From positions 79,702 through 143,701 of IMG/VR virus record IMGVR_UViG_3300037485_001282: a DNA stretch of 64,000 nucleotides; one strand, 5' to 3'. Both the position numbers and the translations under genes were made by a program. Positions 24,917 through 33,309 of this stretch are shown piece after piece (position 1 is the first letter of the stretch; every line of letters starts with the position of its first letter). Under the pieces are notes generated by a model. It did not search any database. It saw only the letters and a list, made by a program, of their open reading frames with translations, and was not told the DNA's origin. This DNA comes from a virus.

Positions 24917-26491
24917 ATGGCTTTAAGAAACTTTTTTAATTTTGGAAGAAACACCAGAGGTAAGCAGGTCAGTGACGCTTTCTCCCCCAAAGAAAAGGAA
25001 AATCTTTTCAAGGTCCGTCAAGGAATATTTAATGCACTAGAAAATAATAATGATAACGCAAAAGGGAAAACTGAAAAAGTTGGAATCTCGGATATTCAAG
25101 ATTTTTCTGGTATAGGCGATTTTGGCGGAATGATGAATGTTTACTCAAAGTACATTTATCAATCAGAAGCAAATAAACAGCAACGAGTAGAAATTTATAG
25201 AGAAATGTCTAAGTTCCCAGAAATTGCCTTTGCTATAGACGAATATGTAGATGAAGCAGTTAATTTCGATAGTGAAGGTTGTAAATTCTGTACTCTTAAA
25301 ATCAATAACGAATATATCAAAAAAGACGAAGAAATGGCAAAAACCATTCAATCAGAGTGGGACCATCTTGTATATGAAATTATGAAAGCAGATGAACAAG
25401 TAGCTAATTGGTTCCGAGAATATCTTATTGATGGCGAAATTGCTTTCGAGAAAATCTTCGATAACGATGAACCAGAAAAGGGAATCACAAAAGTTAAAAA
25501 ATTATTAACAACTAGAATCCATCCAATTTGGGAAGATATAGAAACAGACGAAATTCAGTTTTTTGCCTATAAAGGACAATCAGAGTTACTATCATTAAAT
25601 AGACAACAAATAGCCTACGCAAACTCTGGCTTATATAACTTCAACTCAACTGAAGATGATAAAATGGTTCTTAGTATCTTAGAAGCGTCTAAAATATCTT
25701 ATAGACGCTTAAAGTTACTAGAAGATGCTTTAGTCATTTATAGAATCGTTAGAGCACCTGAACGTAGAGTATTTAATATAGCTTCTGGTAATCTCCCAAC
25801 ACACAAAGCAGAATCATATCTAAAAAATCTAATGACAAAGTATCGTCAGAGAAAATATTATGATCCTAAAACTGGAGACGTTGGTGAAGGCTTAGATCCA
25901 ATGGCTATGACGGAAGACTATTGGTTCCTTAAGTATCAAGACGGTAAAGGATCTACAGTAGAAACTTTAGCTGGTGGTGAATCTTTAGGAAAAATAGAAG
26001 ACGTTGAATATTTCCTCAAGAAACTCTATAGGGGCTTGAAGATTCCTAAGAGTAGATGGGGTGAAGACGATAAGTTTCAAATTGGTGGTGGTGACGGTGA
26101 AATTACTAGAGAAGAAGGAAAATTTGCTAAAGAAGTAAAACGTTACTGCAAACGATTTATGAATGTTTTTAAAGATACATTTATTACTCACTTGGAACTA
26201 AAAGGAATTTGGGCACAGTTTGGTTTAGAGCGAAAAGATATTCAAGTAAATATGACCAATAATAATTTATTTGATAAATACTTTGAAGCAAAAATAGAAG
26301 AAATTAAATTTAAGAACTTTAGAAACTTCGATGGTCTAATAGACGACGAAGAAGCTATTTTCTCAACGGAAATGATAGTTAAGAAGTATCTTAATGTATC
26401 TGATGAAGAATGGGATGAGCATATTCAGAAGAGAATGGCTGAGAAAATGGCTAAGGATATATTGAAGAAAGACGAAGAAACCGATAAATAA
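24917..26491 (+). CDS. 20: Portal protein gp20
   Basis: This 524-residue protein matches T4 gp20 (524 residues), the dodecameric portal through which DNA enters the head. Typical stretches are EIYREMSKFPEIAFAIDEYV, then ALVIYRIVRAPERRVFNIAS, then YLKNLMTKYRQRKYYDPKTG and the following region ending LDPMAMTEDYWF, then FLKKLYRGLKIPKSRWG. It heads the head-assembly gene order 20-67-21-22-23 seen in T4. The last codons are followed by a near-consensus late promoter for the next gene. Confidence 0.96.
   Translation: MALRNFFNFGRNTRGKQVSDAFSPKEKENLFKVRQGIFNALENNNDNAKGKTEKVGISDIQDFSGIGDFGGMMNVYSKYIYQSEANKQQRVEIYREMSKFPEIAFAIDEYVDEAVNFDSEGCKFCTLKINNEYIKKDEEMAKTIQSEWDHLVYEIMKADEQVANWFREYLIDGEIAFEKIFDNDEPEKGITKVKKLLTTRIHPIWEDIETDEIQFFAYKGQSELLSLNRQQIAYANSGLYNFNSTEDDKMVLSILEASKISYRRLKLLEDALVIYRIVRAPERRVFNIASGNLPTHKAESYLKNLMTKYRQRKYYDPKTGDVGEGLDPMAMTEDYWFLKYQDGKGSTVETLAGGESLGKIEDVEYFLKKLYRGLKIPKSRWGEDDKFQIGGGDGEITREEGKFAKEVKRYCKRFMNVFKDTFITHLELKGIWAQFGLERKDIQVNMTNNNLFDKYFEAKIEEIKFKNFRNFDGLIDDEEAIFSTEMIVKKYLNVSDEEWDEHIQKRMAEKMAKDILKKDEETDK
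26483..26490 (+). promoter_or_regulatory. Possible late promoter (one mismatch)
   Basis: GATAAATA overlaps the end of gp20 and lies 15 bases before the next ATG (26506). The same variant is at 12578-12585. Confidence 0.4.
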
Positions 26492-26505
26492 GAAAGAGGC
26501 AATAC

Positions 26506-26925
26506 ATGAAAAATAAGTATAAAGAAAAGTTTAATGAAAGTAATGCTCTCATAAAAACCATTTCTGTTAAAACAGGAATACCAACAAATCAATTGGAAGG
26601 ATTTTGGGATTTATCTGTTCAGAAAAACGAAAGTGGAAATAGAGACGAATTTTTTTGGAACAAGGTTATGGAAGACTTTCAGCGTTTAGTAGATCAAGTA
26701 GATATTCAGGAGGCAAAATATACCATGGACAATATTTCACAATACCAAGAACACGCTCACTCGTTTATCAATCATTTAATTGATGATAATCAAGTCGAGG
26801 CACAGAAAGCATTTGAACAAGTAGTTCAGGCTAAACTTTCTGGTATCATAGATGAAAAGAAAGAAAAGTTCTGTAAAGAAATTCTTTCTAAACAAGCAGA
26901 AAAAATTCAACGGGATTCCTTCTAA
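26506..26925 (+). CDS. Prohead core protein, gp67-like
   Basis: This 139-residue protein lies between portal and protease, where T4 has prohead core genes 67 and 68. The C-terminal part, FINHLIDDNQVEAQKAFEQV then KLSGIIDEKKEKFCKEI, follows the gp67 pattern (short helix, AxxxF, then a K-rich helix with DEKK). The N-terminal part (SALIKTISVKTGIP-like) is not in T4 gp67, so this may be a fused or longer version. The usual acidic tail of gp67 is missing. AAGAGGC precedes the ATG. Confidence 0.6.
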   Translation: MKNKYKEKFNESNALIKTISVKTGIPTNQLEGFWDLSVQKNESGNRDEFFWNKVMEDFQRLVDQVDIQEAKYTMDNISQYQEHAHSFINHLIDDNQVEAQKAFEQVVQAKLSGIIDEKKEKFCKEILSKQAEKIQRDSF

Positions 26926-26929
26926 AGTT

Positions 26930-26937
26930 TATAAATA
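26930..26937 (+). promoter_or_regulatory. T4-type late promoter
   Basis: Exact TATAAATA 17 bases before the gp21 ATG at 26955. Confidence 0.85.
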
Positions 26938-26954
26938 GATTTTAAAGGATTTTT

Positions 26955-27632
26955 ATGTTAAAACTTATAACAGAAGCATCGTCCCCTAATTACTTTGGTA
27001 TAAAAGATGTAATGATAGTTGAAAATACTACCATGGGCACTAAGGACATGTATATAACTGGTCCTTTTATGCAGAGTAAAGTAAAGAATCGAAATGGTAG
27101 AATCTACGATAAGAGAGTTTTAGAAGAAGCAGTTAAGAGATATGTTGCCGATAGAATGTCAGGCCCGAAACTAAGATCATATGGTGAACTTGGACACCCA
27201 GAAGGAGTAGAAATTAACCCAGAGCGGATTAGTCATATAACTACTGAGTTGACTTGGAATGGCGATGATGTAATTGGAAAGGCTAAATTAGTAGAAACTA
27301 CATATGGGAAAATTGCAATTTCTTTGTTAAGAGCAGATGGTCAGTTGGGTGTGTCTTCTAGAGGATTGGGTGAATTAGTAAAAGAAGTAGTTAACGCCTT
27401 TGAGTTAATCGCTGTAGATATTGTTATAGATCCTTCTGCTCCTGATGGGTTCGTCCAAGGTATTTTAGAGGGTAAAGAATACATAATCGAAGGTGGAAGC
27501 TATACGGAACATTCTATCAATAAAAGCGTTAGAGCGTTTGGAAAATTTGAAAAATCATTAACTACGTTACCTAAAAAAGACGTAAATTCCTATTATTTAA
27601 AGCAAATTGAGAATTTCCTTAAAGAAATTTGA
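26955..27632 (+). CDS. 21: Prohead core protease gp21
   Basis: This 225-residue protein fits T4 gp21, the serine protease that cleaves head proteins after L/I-x-E during maturation. The catalytic region is visible: GELGHPEG with His81, and LGVSSRGLGEL with the nucleophilic Ser at 134 or 135. An N-terminal segment KVKNRNGRIYDKRVLEEAV is characteristic. Length is close to T4 (212). It has its own late promoter, AAAGGAT as ribosome site, and is followed by gp22. Confidence 0.94.
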   Translation: MLKLITEASSPNYFGIKDVMIVENTTMGTKDMYITGPFMQSKVKNRNGRIYDKRVLEEAVKRYVADRMSGPKLRSYGELGHPEGVEINPERISHITTELTWNGDDVIGKAKLVETTYGKIAISLLRADGQLGVSSRGLGELVKEVVNAFELIAVDIVIDPSAPDGFVQGILEGKEYIIEGGSYTEHSINKSVRAFGKFEKSLTTLPKKDVNSYYLKQIENFLKEI

Positions 27633-27641
27633 TCAACTCAT

Positions 27642-27649
27642 TATAAATA
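27642..27649 (+). promoter_or_regulatory. T4-type late promoter
   Basis: Exact TATAAATA 23 bases before the gp22 ATG at 27673. Confidence 0.85.
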
Positions 27650-27672
27650 ATATTCAATCAAAAGGATTAACC

Positions 27673-28731
27673 ATGAGCGACAAAAATATTGCAGATAAAT
27701 TACTCGAATCCACTGACGCTGAATTGCTCTCTCCAGAAACCAAAGAGAAAGTTAATAGCATGATTGAGGCGAAAGTAGAGGCTAGATTAGCCGAAGCAAC
27801 AAAACAGTTAAAAGACAAAGAAAAGAACCTCAAGGCTTGGTTAGAAGAACAAAATAGACAATTGAAAGAAAAAGAAGCTGCATTAGAAGAAGTCGCTGAA
27901 TCATTCGCAAAACAATGTGCAGATGAAATGATCCAAAAAGAAGCGATCATGTTTGAGTCTTTACAGGAACTAAAGCAAAGATCCGAAGAAATTGTCGCTG
28001 AATCTTGTGCTGAATTTAAAAAGAATATTTTAGAAACCACTCTTCAAGAATGCGGAGAATACAAATCAGCAATCGAAGAAGAAACAATAACACATATCTC
28101 GGAATACAAAAAATTGCAAGAGGCGGCTCTTGCTAAAGAAGTTGATAATGCTAAGGCAACTATAGTTGACCGTATGAGTAAGTATTTAGATACTAAAGTA
28201 CAAGACGCTATTCCAGCCAAAGTAATGGAAGCCGCTGTAGAAGTTGCTGCATATAGACCCTTGGTTGAAAGTATGATCAAGACTTTCGCACAAGGTTATG
28301 TCAAATTTGATTCGACTGGTTATACAGCGATCAAAGAGGCAAAAGCAGAGGCATTAAAACTTTCGGAAAGCGTAACAGCTAAATCGAAAGATAACGTGAG
28401 GTTAGCAGCTAAGGTTAAAGAACTAGAAAGATCGCAGAAAATTCTTTCATTGTGTGAAAGTCTAACTGCAAAACAACGAGTCCAGGCCAAGATACTCTTA
28501 GAGAAAGTCGAAACTGATAATCTCGATGAAGCCTTCAATAAAATGAAGAAAAATCTAATCGAAGAGTCAGTGAGAGTTCAGCCCCAGGCTCAAAAAATTA
28601 CTGAATCTGCTAAAAAGCAATTGGAAAAAATCCAAGAATCAGTAATCGCTCCAGACGCACCAGAAGCTTCAGATGTGTCATCTGAAATCTCTTCATGGGC
28701 AAAAGATCTTAATAGAAATTACGAAAAATAA
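27673..28731 (+). CDS. 22: Prohead scaffold core protein gp22
   Basis: This 352-residue protein lies between gp21 and gp23, as in T4, and has gp22's character: very helical, rich in Glu, Lys and Ala, with a long coiled coil (residues about 30-110). Later segments such as ARLAAKVKELERSQK-like and CESLTAKQRVQAKILLEKVE are typical of T4-like scaffold proteins. It would form the prohead core and be degraded by gp21. I chose the ATG at 27673 with AAAGGA before it; an upstream in-frame start would lie before the late promoter. Confidence 0.85.
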   Translation: MSDKNIADKLLESTDAELLSPETKEKVNSMIEAKVEARLAEATKQLKDKEKNLKAWLEEQNRQLKEKEAALEEVAESFAKQCADEMIQKEAIMFESLQELKQRSEEIVAESCAEFKKNILETTLQECGEYKSAIEEETITHISEYKKLQEAALAKEVDNAKATIVDRMSKYLDTKVQDAIPAKVMEAAVEVAAYRPLVESMIKTFAQGYVKFDSTGYTAIKEAKAEALKLSESVTAKSKDNVRLAAKVKELERSQKILSLCESLTAKQRVQAKILLEKVETDNLDEAFNKMKKNLIEESVRVQPQAQKITESAKKQLEKIQESVIAPDAPEASDVSSEISSWAKDLNRNYEK

Positions 28732-28740
28732 AATTTCTAT

Positions 28741-28748
28741 TATAAATA
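28741..28748 (+). promoter_or_regulatory. T4-type late promoter
   Basis: Exact TATAAATA 32 bases before the gp23 ATG at 28781. Confidence 0.88.
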
Positions 28749-28780
28749 GTATTTAACCTTAAAAGGAAAAAGGAAAAATC

Positions 28781-30193
28781 ATGAATCACAAGTTAGCAGA
28801 ATCTTTAATCAAAAAGTGGAAACCCATGTTGGGCCACATTCGTTCTAGTCAGAAGCAAGCACACACTGCTGCTCTTCTCGAACAAGAACATCGTTATTTC
28901 AACAACAAGCTCAGCGAAGCTTATGGTGGAGCAACTGTATCTGGTCCTGGTGGGGCTGGTACTCTTGATTCAACCGCAAGTTGCGACGGCACCGCTGGTA
29001 TCGCTCGTTTCAAGCAAATCGCTATGCCTTTAGTTGCTCGCGTGTTCCCAGAACTCGTTACCAACGACTTGGTTGGCGTTCAACCAATGTTTACCCCAGT
29101 TGGTCTTGCTTATGCTCTTCGTTATCGTTATCAAACCACTGCTGGCGGCGCTACTGCTGGTCAGGAAGCTGGTTATAACACCGTTAACGCTCTCTTCTCA
29201 GGTTCAAGTCCTGCTTCAGCAACTGCTCTCCCCACCTCTGGTGATTTAGCAAGTGTAGCTGAATGGGCAACCCGTGTTGATAGTGGTAACATCCAAGGTG
29301 GCGATCAAGCACTTGGCAAGCGCGGTGGATATGATACATTCGTTGGTGAAAAACTTGGCGAATCTTATATTTGTAATGACAGCCCAGATGGCATTCGCTA
29401 CATGGGTCTCTCAGTTGAAGCTCAGGAAATCGTTGCTAAGACCCGTAAATTAGCAGCACGTTGGACTCATGAAGCCCAACAAGATCTCCAGAACATGCAT
29501 CAGATCGACGTTGCACAAGAACTCAGCGACTTGCTTGCTTATGAAGTTGCTGCTGAAATTGATGCCGAAGTCAAGAACAACATCATCGAACTCTCGAAGC
29601 TCGGTGGCGTATTTACTTGGAACTACGGCACCGCTGGTGCAGCTAATGGTTCCGCTGATGGTCGTTGGGAACAAGAAAAATTCCGTACCCTCTACACTGT
29701 ATTGTTAAAAGCATCAAATGAAATTGCCGTTGCTACTCGTCGTGGCGCTGGTAACTTCGTCCTCGCATCCCCAGCCGTTGTTGCTGCTCTCGAAGCTCTC
29801 GAAGCTTTCGCCGCATCTTCAGTTGCTACACAGTTGACCACAGAAGTCTCTGGTGTTGCTAAGGTTGGTCAGATTGGTCGTTTCACTGTTTATCGTGACC
29901 AATTCGCTCGCGTTGACTACGCTGTTGTTGGTTATAAAGGCCCAAGAGACAATGACGCTGGTTTAGTCTATTGTCCTTACGTCCCACTCATGTTCGTTAA
30001 TGCAGTTGGACAAGATAGTTTCAACCCCCGAATTGGCGTTTTGACCCGTTATGGCATCGCTAACAACCTTTTCGGTTCTGAGAATTACTATCGTTATATT
30101 TTGATTCGTAACTTGGCAAATAGTTCACTCGCACCAAGTGTTCCTTCTTCAACTGGTTTTAGAACTGTAACAGATGGCACCAGCCCATTCTGA
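28781..30193 (+). CDS. 23: Major capsid protein gp23
   Basis: This 470-residue protein is the T4-type major capsid protein (521 in T4). Key stretches are MPLVARVFPELVTNDLVGVQ, then GLAYALRYRYQ, then SRKLAARWTHEAQQDL-like, and YAVVGYKGPRDNDAGLVYCP, then FNPRIGVLTRYGIANNLF. Cleavage by gp21 is expected between Glu46 and Ala47 (NNKLSE/AYGG), as T4 cuts after FLTE. Codons are strongly biased to C-ending forms, fitting very high expression. A late promoter lies in front and a GNRA-loop terminator behind. Residues about 304-386 recur as a separate small protein at 54158-54541. Confidence 0.97.
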   Translation: MNHKLAESLIKKWKPMLGHIRSSQKQAHTAALLEQEHRYFNNKLSEAYGGATVSGPGGAGTLDSTASCDGTAGIARFKQIAMPLVARVFPELVTNDLVGVQPMFTPVGLAYALRYRYQTTAGGATAGQEAGYNTVNALFSGSSPASATALPTSGDLASVAEWATRVDSGNIQGGDQALGKRGGYDTFVGEKLGESYICNDSPDGIRYMGLSVEAQEIVAKTRKLAARWTHEAQQDLQNMHQIDVAQELSDLLAYEVAAEIDAEVKNNIIELSKLGGVFTWNYGTAGAANGSADGRWEQEKFRTLYTVLLKASNEIAVATRRGAGNFVLASPAVVAALEALEAFAASSVATQLTTEVSGVAKVGQIGRFTVYRDQFARVDYAVVGYKGPRDNDAGLVYCPYVPLMFVNAVGQDSFNPRIGVLTRYGIANNLFGSENYYRYILIRNLANSSLAPSVPSSTGFRTVTDGTSPF

Positions 30194-30217
30194 TTAGTTT
30201 AATATTGTAGTGTTCAA

Positions 30218-30247
30218 AATAAGCCACCGCAAGGTGGCTTATTTTTT
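30218..30247 (+). terminator. Rho-independent terminator after gp23
   Basis: AAATAAGCCACC and GGTGGCTTATTT pair over 12 bases with a GCAA tetraloop and run into TTTTTT. Confidence 0.93.
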
Positions 30248-30282
30248 GTCTATTTTTATTTTAATCGTTAAAAATAAATCCA

Positions 30283-30310
30283 TTGACTTTCGTCTTTTTA
30301 GGTTTATAAT
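30283..30310 (+). promoter_or_regulatory. Sigma70-type promoter for the endonuclease
   Basis: TTGACT (30283-30288), 16-base spacer, TATAAT (30305-30310), 19 bases before the ATG at 30330. It is one of the best sigma70 promoters in the window. Confidence 0.8.
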
Positions 30311-30329
30311 TTGGCTTAAGGAAAATTTT

Positions 30330-32123
30330 ATGCCAAGACCAAGATCTTCTTTTGATGACTTTAAATACCTTTATGAAGGAACTAAATACGAGGTAGATAC
30401 TTCAAAGCATTTTACCGTAAACACGTCAATCACAATAACTTGTGATAAAGGACATAAGTTCCGTTCAAGCGTGACTAAGGTAAAATCTTTGGGGAAAGAT
30501 CCAAAAATATGCCCCCATTGCATAAATGAATCTAAAAACAATGAAGTAAGAATATCTTTCACCGATATTAGTGATTTTTTTAAAGAAACTAACTGGGAAG
30601 TAGTCTATGAAAACGATTTTTATAGTAAATGGGAAGGACGAATTACTCTAAAATGCAAAAACGATGGGAACATTCAGTATATAAAATCTATAAAATATTG
30701 GAACGATAATCGCACAATACCATTATGCGATAGATGCAAGGAAATAAACACCGAAAAGAAGTTAGGTGTTTTCTTAGAGAAACTAGAAGAAAAAGTAAAT
30801 ATCACTCATGAAAAAACAGAACTAAAGCCAGAATACACTGGGATTGATACTCTACCACCACAATTAAAGGAAAGATACTTAGCACAAACTCAGTGGAGAT
30901 TAATAGAATATATTAATACTAAAACTTTTGCTATTTTTCAATGCATCAAATGTGGCTTTATTAAAAAAGCACTACCATATAACTGTTTATTGGCGGTTAG
31001 AGATAGATGCGAGAATTGTATGAGAATTGAAATGAGAGATAATGTTTACAATAAAATGTATGAGCAGTGTAAAGAATCATTAATTTTACCAATAGAAAAC
31101 ACACCATATGTTGCACCGAGAGACTATATTCGTTTTAAATGTGAAAAATGCAATCACGAATTCGAACAGAAATGGTATAACATAAACAGCGAATGTGGTA
31201 GAAACAAATTAAGTTGTCCTAACTGTTTTAAGAACATAAAGCGAAAAGAGGAAACTGAATTTGCTGATTATATTAGAGAATTGGTAGGGGCAGATAAAGT
31301 AACCCAAGATACTAAAAAAATAATTGCTCCATATGAACTAGATGTATATATCGAAGAACTTAAATTAGCATTTGAATACTGTGGAAACATATGGCACTCA
31401 GAATTGTATAGAGATGATCCAGATGTTCATAAAAAGAAACATGAACTTTGTGAAACGAATGGAATTAGATTAATAACTTTATTTGCCGATGAATGGAAAG
31501 ATTCTAGGAACATCTGTGAGTCCAGAATTAAAAATCTGCTAGGTCTTCTAACAAATAAAATCCCAGCAAGAAAATGTGAAGTTAAAGAGGTAGATACTTC
31601 AGTAGCTTTAAGTTTCTGTGATGAAAATCACCTCCAAGGAAAAGGTCAGTGCCGAGAAGCATATGGTCTTTACTTTGAAGGTTCTTTAGTTTCTATAATG
31701 ACCTTTTCAGTTCCTTCTATTTCCAAATCTGGTTCAACTAGGAACTATGATTGGGAACTTAATAGGTTCTGTTCGAAACTAGATACCGTAGTTATTGGTG
31801 GTGCTAATAGGTTAATAGAAGCCTTTAAGGAAAAACACCAAGGACAGACTATAGTAACTTTTTGTGACTTAAGATGGGGAAACGGGAAAGTCTATGAGAA
31901 CATGGGATTTACTTTTGATTACAAGACAGATCCTAATTATTACTACGTAGGCGCTATAACTAACTGGAAGAGGAAGCACCGATTTAACTTTACTAGAGAG
32001 CGCCTTAGAGAGATCTTTAAAGTAACTGACGAGACTAAGACCGAGCGAATGATAGCAGAGGAAAATGAACTTTTTAGGATCTACGATTGTGGACATAATA
32101 GATACTCGTTGAAAATAAGTTAA
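30330..32123 (+). CDS. Free-standing homing endonuclease (EDxHD/Vsr-like) after the capsid gene
   Basis: This 597-residue protein is related to the endonuclease at 117-1766. Several CxxC zinc modules come first (CPHC, CDRC, CIKCGF, CENC, CEKCNHEF, CPNC). Then follow ELDVYIEELKLAFEYCGN and IWHSE, the Vsr-like core, and GIRLITLFADEW. The C-terminal domain (about 430-597, GLYFEGSLVSIMTF ... CDLRWGNGKVYENMGF) is also shared. It lies between the gp23 terminator and the neck genes with its own sigma70 promoter, not in a broken gene. I chose the ATG at 30330 (AAGGAAAA upstream); a longer frame from 30210 would cross terminator and promoter. Confidence 0.82.
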   Translation: MPRPRSSFDDFKYLYEGTKYEVDTSKHFTVNTSITITCDKGHKFRSSVTKVKSLGKDPKICPHCINESKNNEVRISFTDISDFFKETNWEVVYENDFYSKWEGRITLKCKNDGNIQYIKSIKYWNDNRTIPLCDRCKEINTEKKLGVFLEKLEEKVNITHEKTELKPEYTGIDTLPPQLKERYLAQTQWRLIEYINTKTFAIFQCIKCGFIKKALPYNCLLAVRDRCENCMRIEMRDNVYNKMYEQCKESLILPIENTPYVAPRDYIRFKCEKCNHEFEQKWYNINSECGRNKLSCPNCFKNIKRKEETEFADYIRELVGADKVTQDTKKIIAPYELDVYIEELKLAFEYCGNIWHSELYRDDPDVHKKKHELCETNGIRLITLFADEWKDSRNICESRIKNLLGLLTNKIPARKCEVKEVDTSVALSFCDENHLQGKGQCREAYGLYFEGSLVSIMTFSVPSISKSGSTRNYDWELNRFCSKLDTVVIGGANRLIEAFKEKHQGQTIVTFCDLRWGNGKVYENMGFTFDYKTDPNYYYVGAITNWKRKHRFNFTRERLREIFKVTDETKTERMIAEENELFRIYDCGHNRYSLKIS

Positions 32124-32136
32124 AAGAAGGTATAAT
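32109..32136 (+). promoter_or_regulatory. Sigma70-type promoter
   Basis: TTGAAA (32109-32114), 16-base spacer, TATAAT (32131-32136), 20 bases before the ATG at 32157. It overlaps the end of the endonuclease gene. Confidence 0.65.
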
Positions 32137-32156
32137 AGTTTTTTGAAAGGAACTCT

Positions 32157-32447
32157 ATGTCAGTTTTAATTAATAAAGTCAAATCGGAGAAGATAGCGAA
32201 GGGTCAGTTACTTTTTGAGCATCCAGCTACAAAGGTAAAGGAAAAGTCGCCTCAAGGAACTAAAAAGCCAGTTAAGAAGATACTGGAGCCAGAGACCGAG
32301 AAGGAACTTGAGCAGCTTTACGATACTATTTTGGGATTAGTAACTAATAGCGAATATTGGGCAACTGTATCTGACGTTGATTTAAAAGTCGCTTCTGAGT
32401 TAATTTTGGCTGAATATGAGAAGAGAGCAACTAAGGCTAAGGGGTGA
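32157..32447 (+). CDS. Small protein of unknown function
   Basis: This 96-residue protein is not recognised. The N-terminal half is lysine-rich and looks disordered (TKVKEKSPQGTKKPVKK). The C-terminal half is helical (EKELEQLYDTILGLV, VDLKVASELILAEYEKRA). AAAGGAACT stands before the ATG, and a sigma70-type promoter lies upstream. It is followed by a second small helical protein after three bases, so the two probably form a unit expressed before the neck genes. Confidence 0.6.
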   Translation: MSVLINKVKSEKIAKGQLLFEHPATKVKEKSPQGTKKPVKKILEPETEKELEQLYDTILGLVTNSEYWATVSDVDLKVASELILAEYEKRATKAKG

Positions 32448-32450
32448 TCC

Positions 32451-32726
32451 ATGGAATTAAATCCAGTACAGAAGATGGACTTTGTTAATCCTAATAATGA
32501 ACGTGAGTTGCTAAATGCGTCTATAGCCAATGTAGAGGAAATGTTGGATGAATTGGCTACTGGATTACATTTAGCTGAGGATCGTCAATTAACTCTCATT
32601 AAAACTGGAGATATTAAGTCTTCTATTTATGATGATACCAAAGAAGCTATTGAGGATCTTAAAAGAGAAATCCACGACAATAAGATTGAATTGAAGCGAC
32701 TAAGGGATCTTAGAGCTAAAATTTAA
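32451..32726 (+). CDS. Small coiled-coil protein of unknown function
   Basis: This 91-residue protein is not recognised. It is almost all helix with a heptad-like pattern (SIANVEEMLDELATGLHLAE, then DDTKEAIEDLKREIHDNKIE, then LKRLRDLRAKI), suggesting a coiled-coil dimer. The ribosome site AAGGGGTGA is inside the preceding gene's end. A late promoter follows five bases after its stop. Confidence 0.6.
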   Translation: MELNPVQKMDFVNPNNERELLNASIANVEEMLDELATGLHLAEDRQLTLIKTGDIKSSIYDDTKEAIEDLKREIHDNKIELKRLRDLRAKI

Positions 32727-32730
32727 ATTT

Positions 32731-32738
32731 CTATAAAT
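32731..32738 (+). promoter_or_regulatory. T4-type late promoter for the neck operon
   Basis: Exact TATAAATA 16 bases before the ATG at 32755. Confidence 0.85.
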
Positions 32739-32754
32739 AACAACTGGAGCAAAT

Positions 32755-33309
32755 ATGGCACTGGCAGTTTACAAACGAATTCGCCCAGACGCTTACCCAT
32801 TAAATATTGGTGGGCGTAGGGTTTATATTAAGGGTGGAGAAACGGTAGTAGTCGAACAGGCTCAGATGATGGGTGTGTCGGGCTTTGCTTTCGTTAGATT
32901 ATACAACGATGATAGACACTATGGGAAGCCAGAATCCTCCGTAACTGCTAATGTAAGAGTAAATAACTTAGAAAACCCACAAAATAGAAACTTTTCTTTT
33001 GAAATTCAGGAACTTAGGAACTTTAATACACAAGAAGTTCCTATTGAGTCTCTTAATAAAGCAACTTATGGTGTTCAAGAAGTTCCAGAAGTACCAAGAG
33101 TTGAGATAATTGAAGAGACTAATAAGGAACTAGGATTTTCTAAGGAAATAGTAGCACATTTGAAATCATTTGATAATAAGAAGTGGCTATCATTAAAGAA
33201 AGATGAAGTTATTAAGTTCTTTAAAGATGCTGGAGTTACTTTTGATCATATACCAAACGAAAAATGGGAACTTGTTAAATATTTGAAGACACTAATTAAG
33301 GAACTATAA
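32755..33309 (+). CDS. Late protein of unknown function before gp13
   Basis: This 184-residue protein is not recognised. The first 100 residues look like beta strands (VYKRIRPDAYPLNIGGRRVY, then GGETVVVEQAQ). A linker with EVPEVPRVEI follows, then a C-terminal helical domain of about 60 residues (LKSFDNKKWLSLKKDEVIKF, then FFKDAGVTFDHIPNEKWELV) that resembles small SAP- or LEM-like helix-loop-helix folds. It is the first gene of the neck operon and directly abuts gp13, so a connector or head-surface role is plausible but unproven. Confidence 0.6.
   Translation: MALAVYKRIRPDAYPLNIGGRRVYIKGGETVVVEQAQMMGVSGFAFVRLYNDDRHYGKPESSVTANVRVNNLENPQNRNFSFEIQELRNFNTQEVPIESLNKATYGVQEVPEVPRVEIIEETNKELGFSKEIVAHLKSFDNKKWLSLKKDEVIKFFKDAGVTFDHIPNEKWELVKYLKTLIKEL

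Noticed and set aside
27654-28538. Several minus-strand frames over gp22
   Set aside because: They are Ser/Leu-rich shadows of the Glu/Lys/Ala-rich scaffold gene without start signals.
30210-30329. Longer N-terminus for the endonuclease from an upstream start
   Set aside because: It would run through the gp23 terminator and the endonuclease promoter; the ATG at 30330 has a ribosome site.
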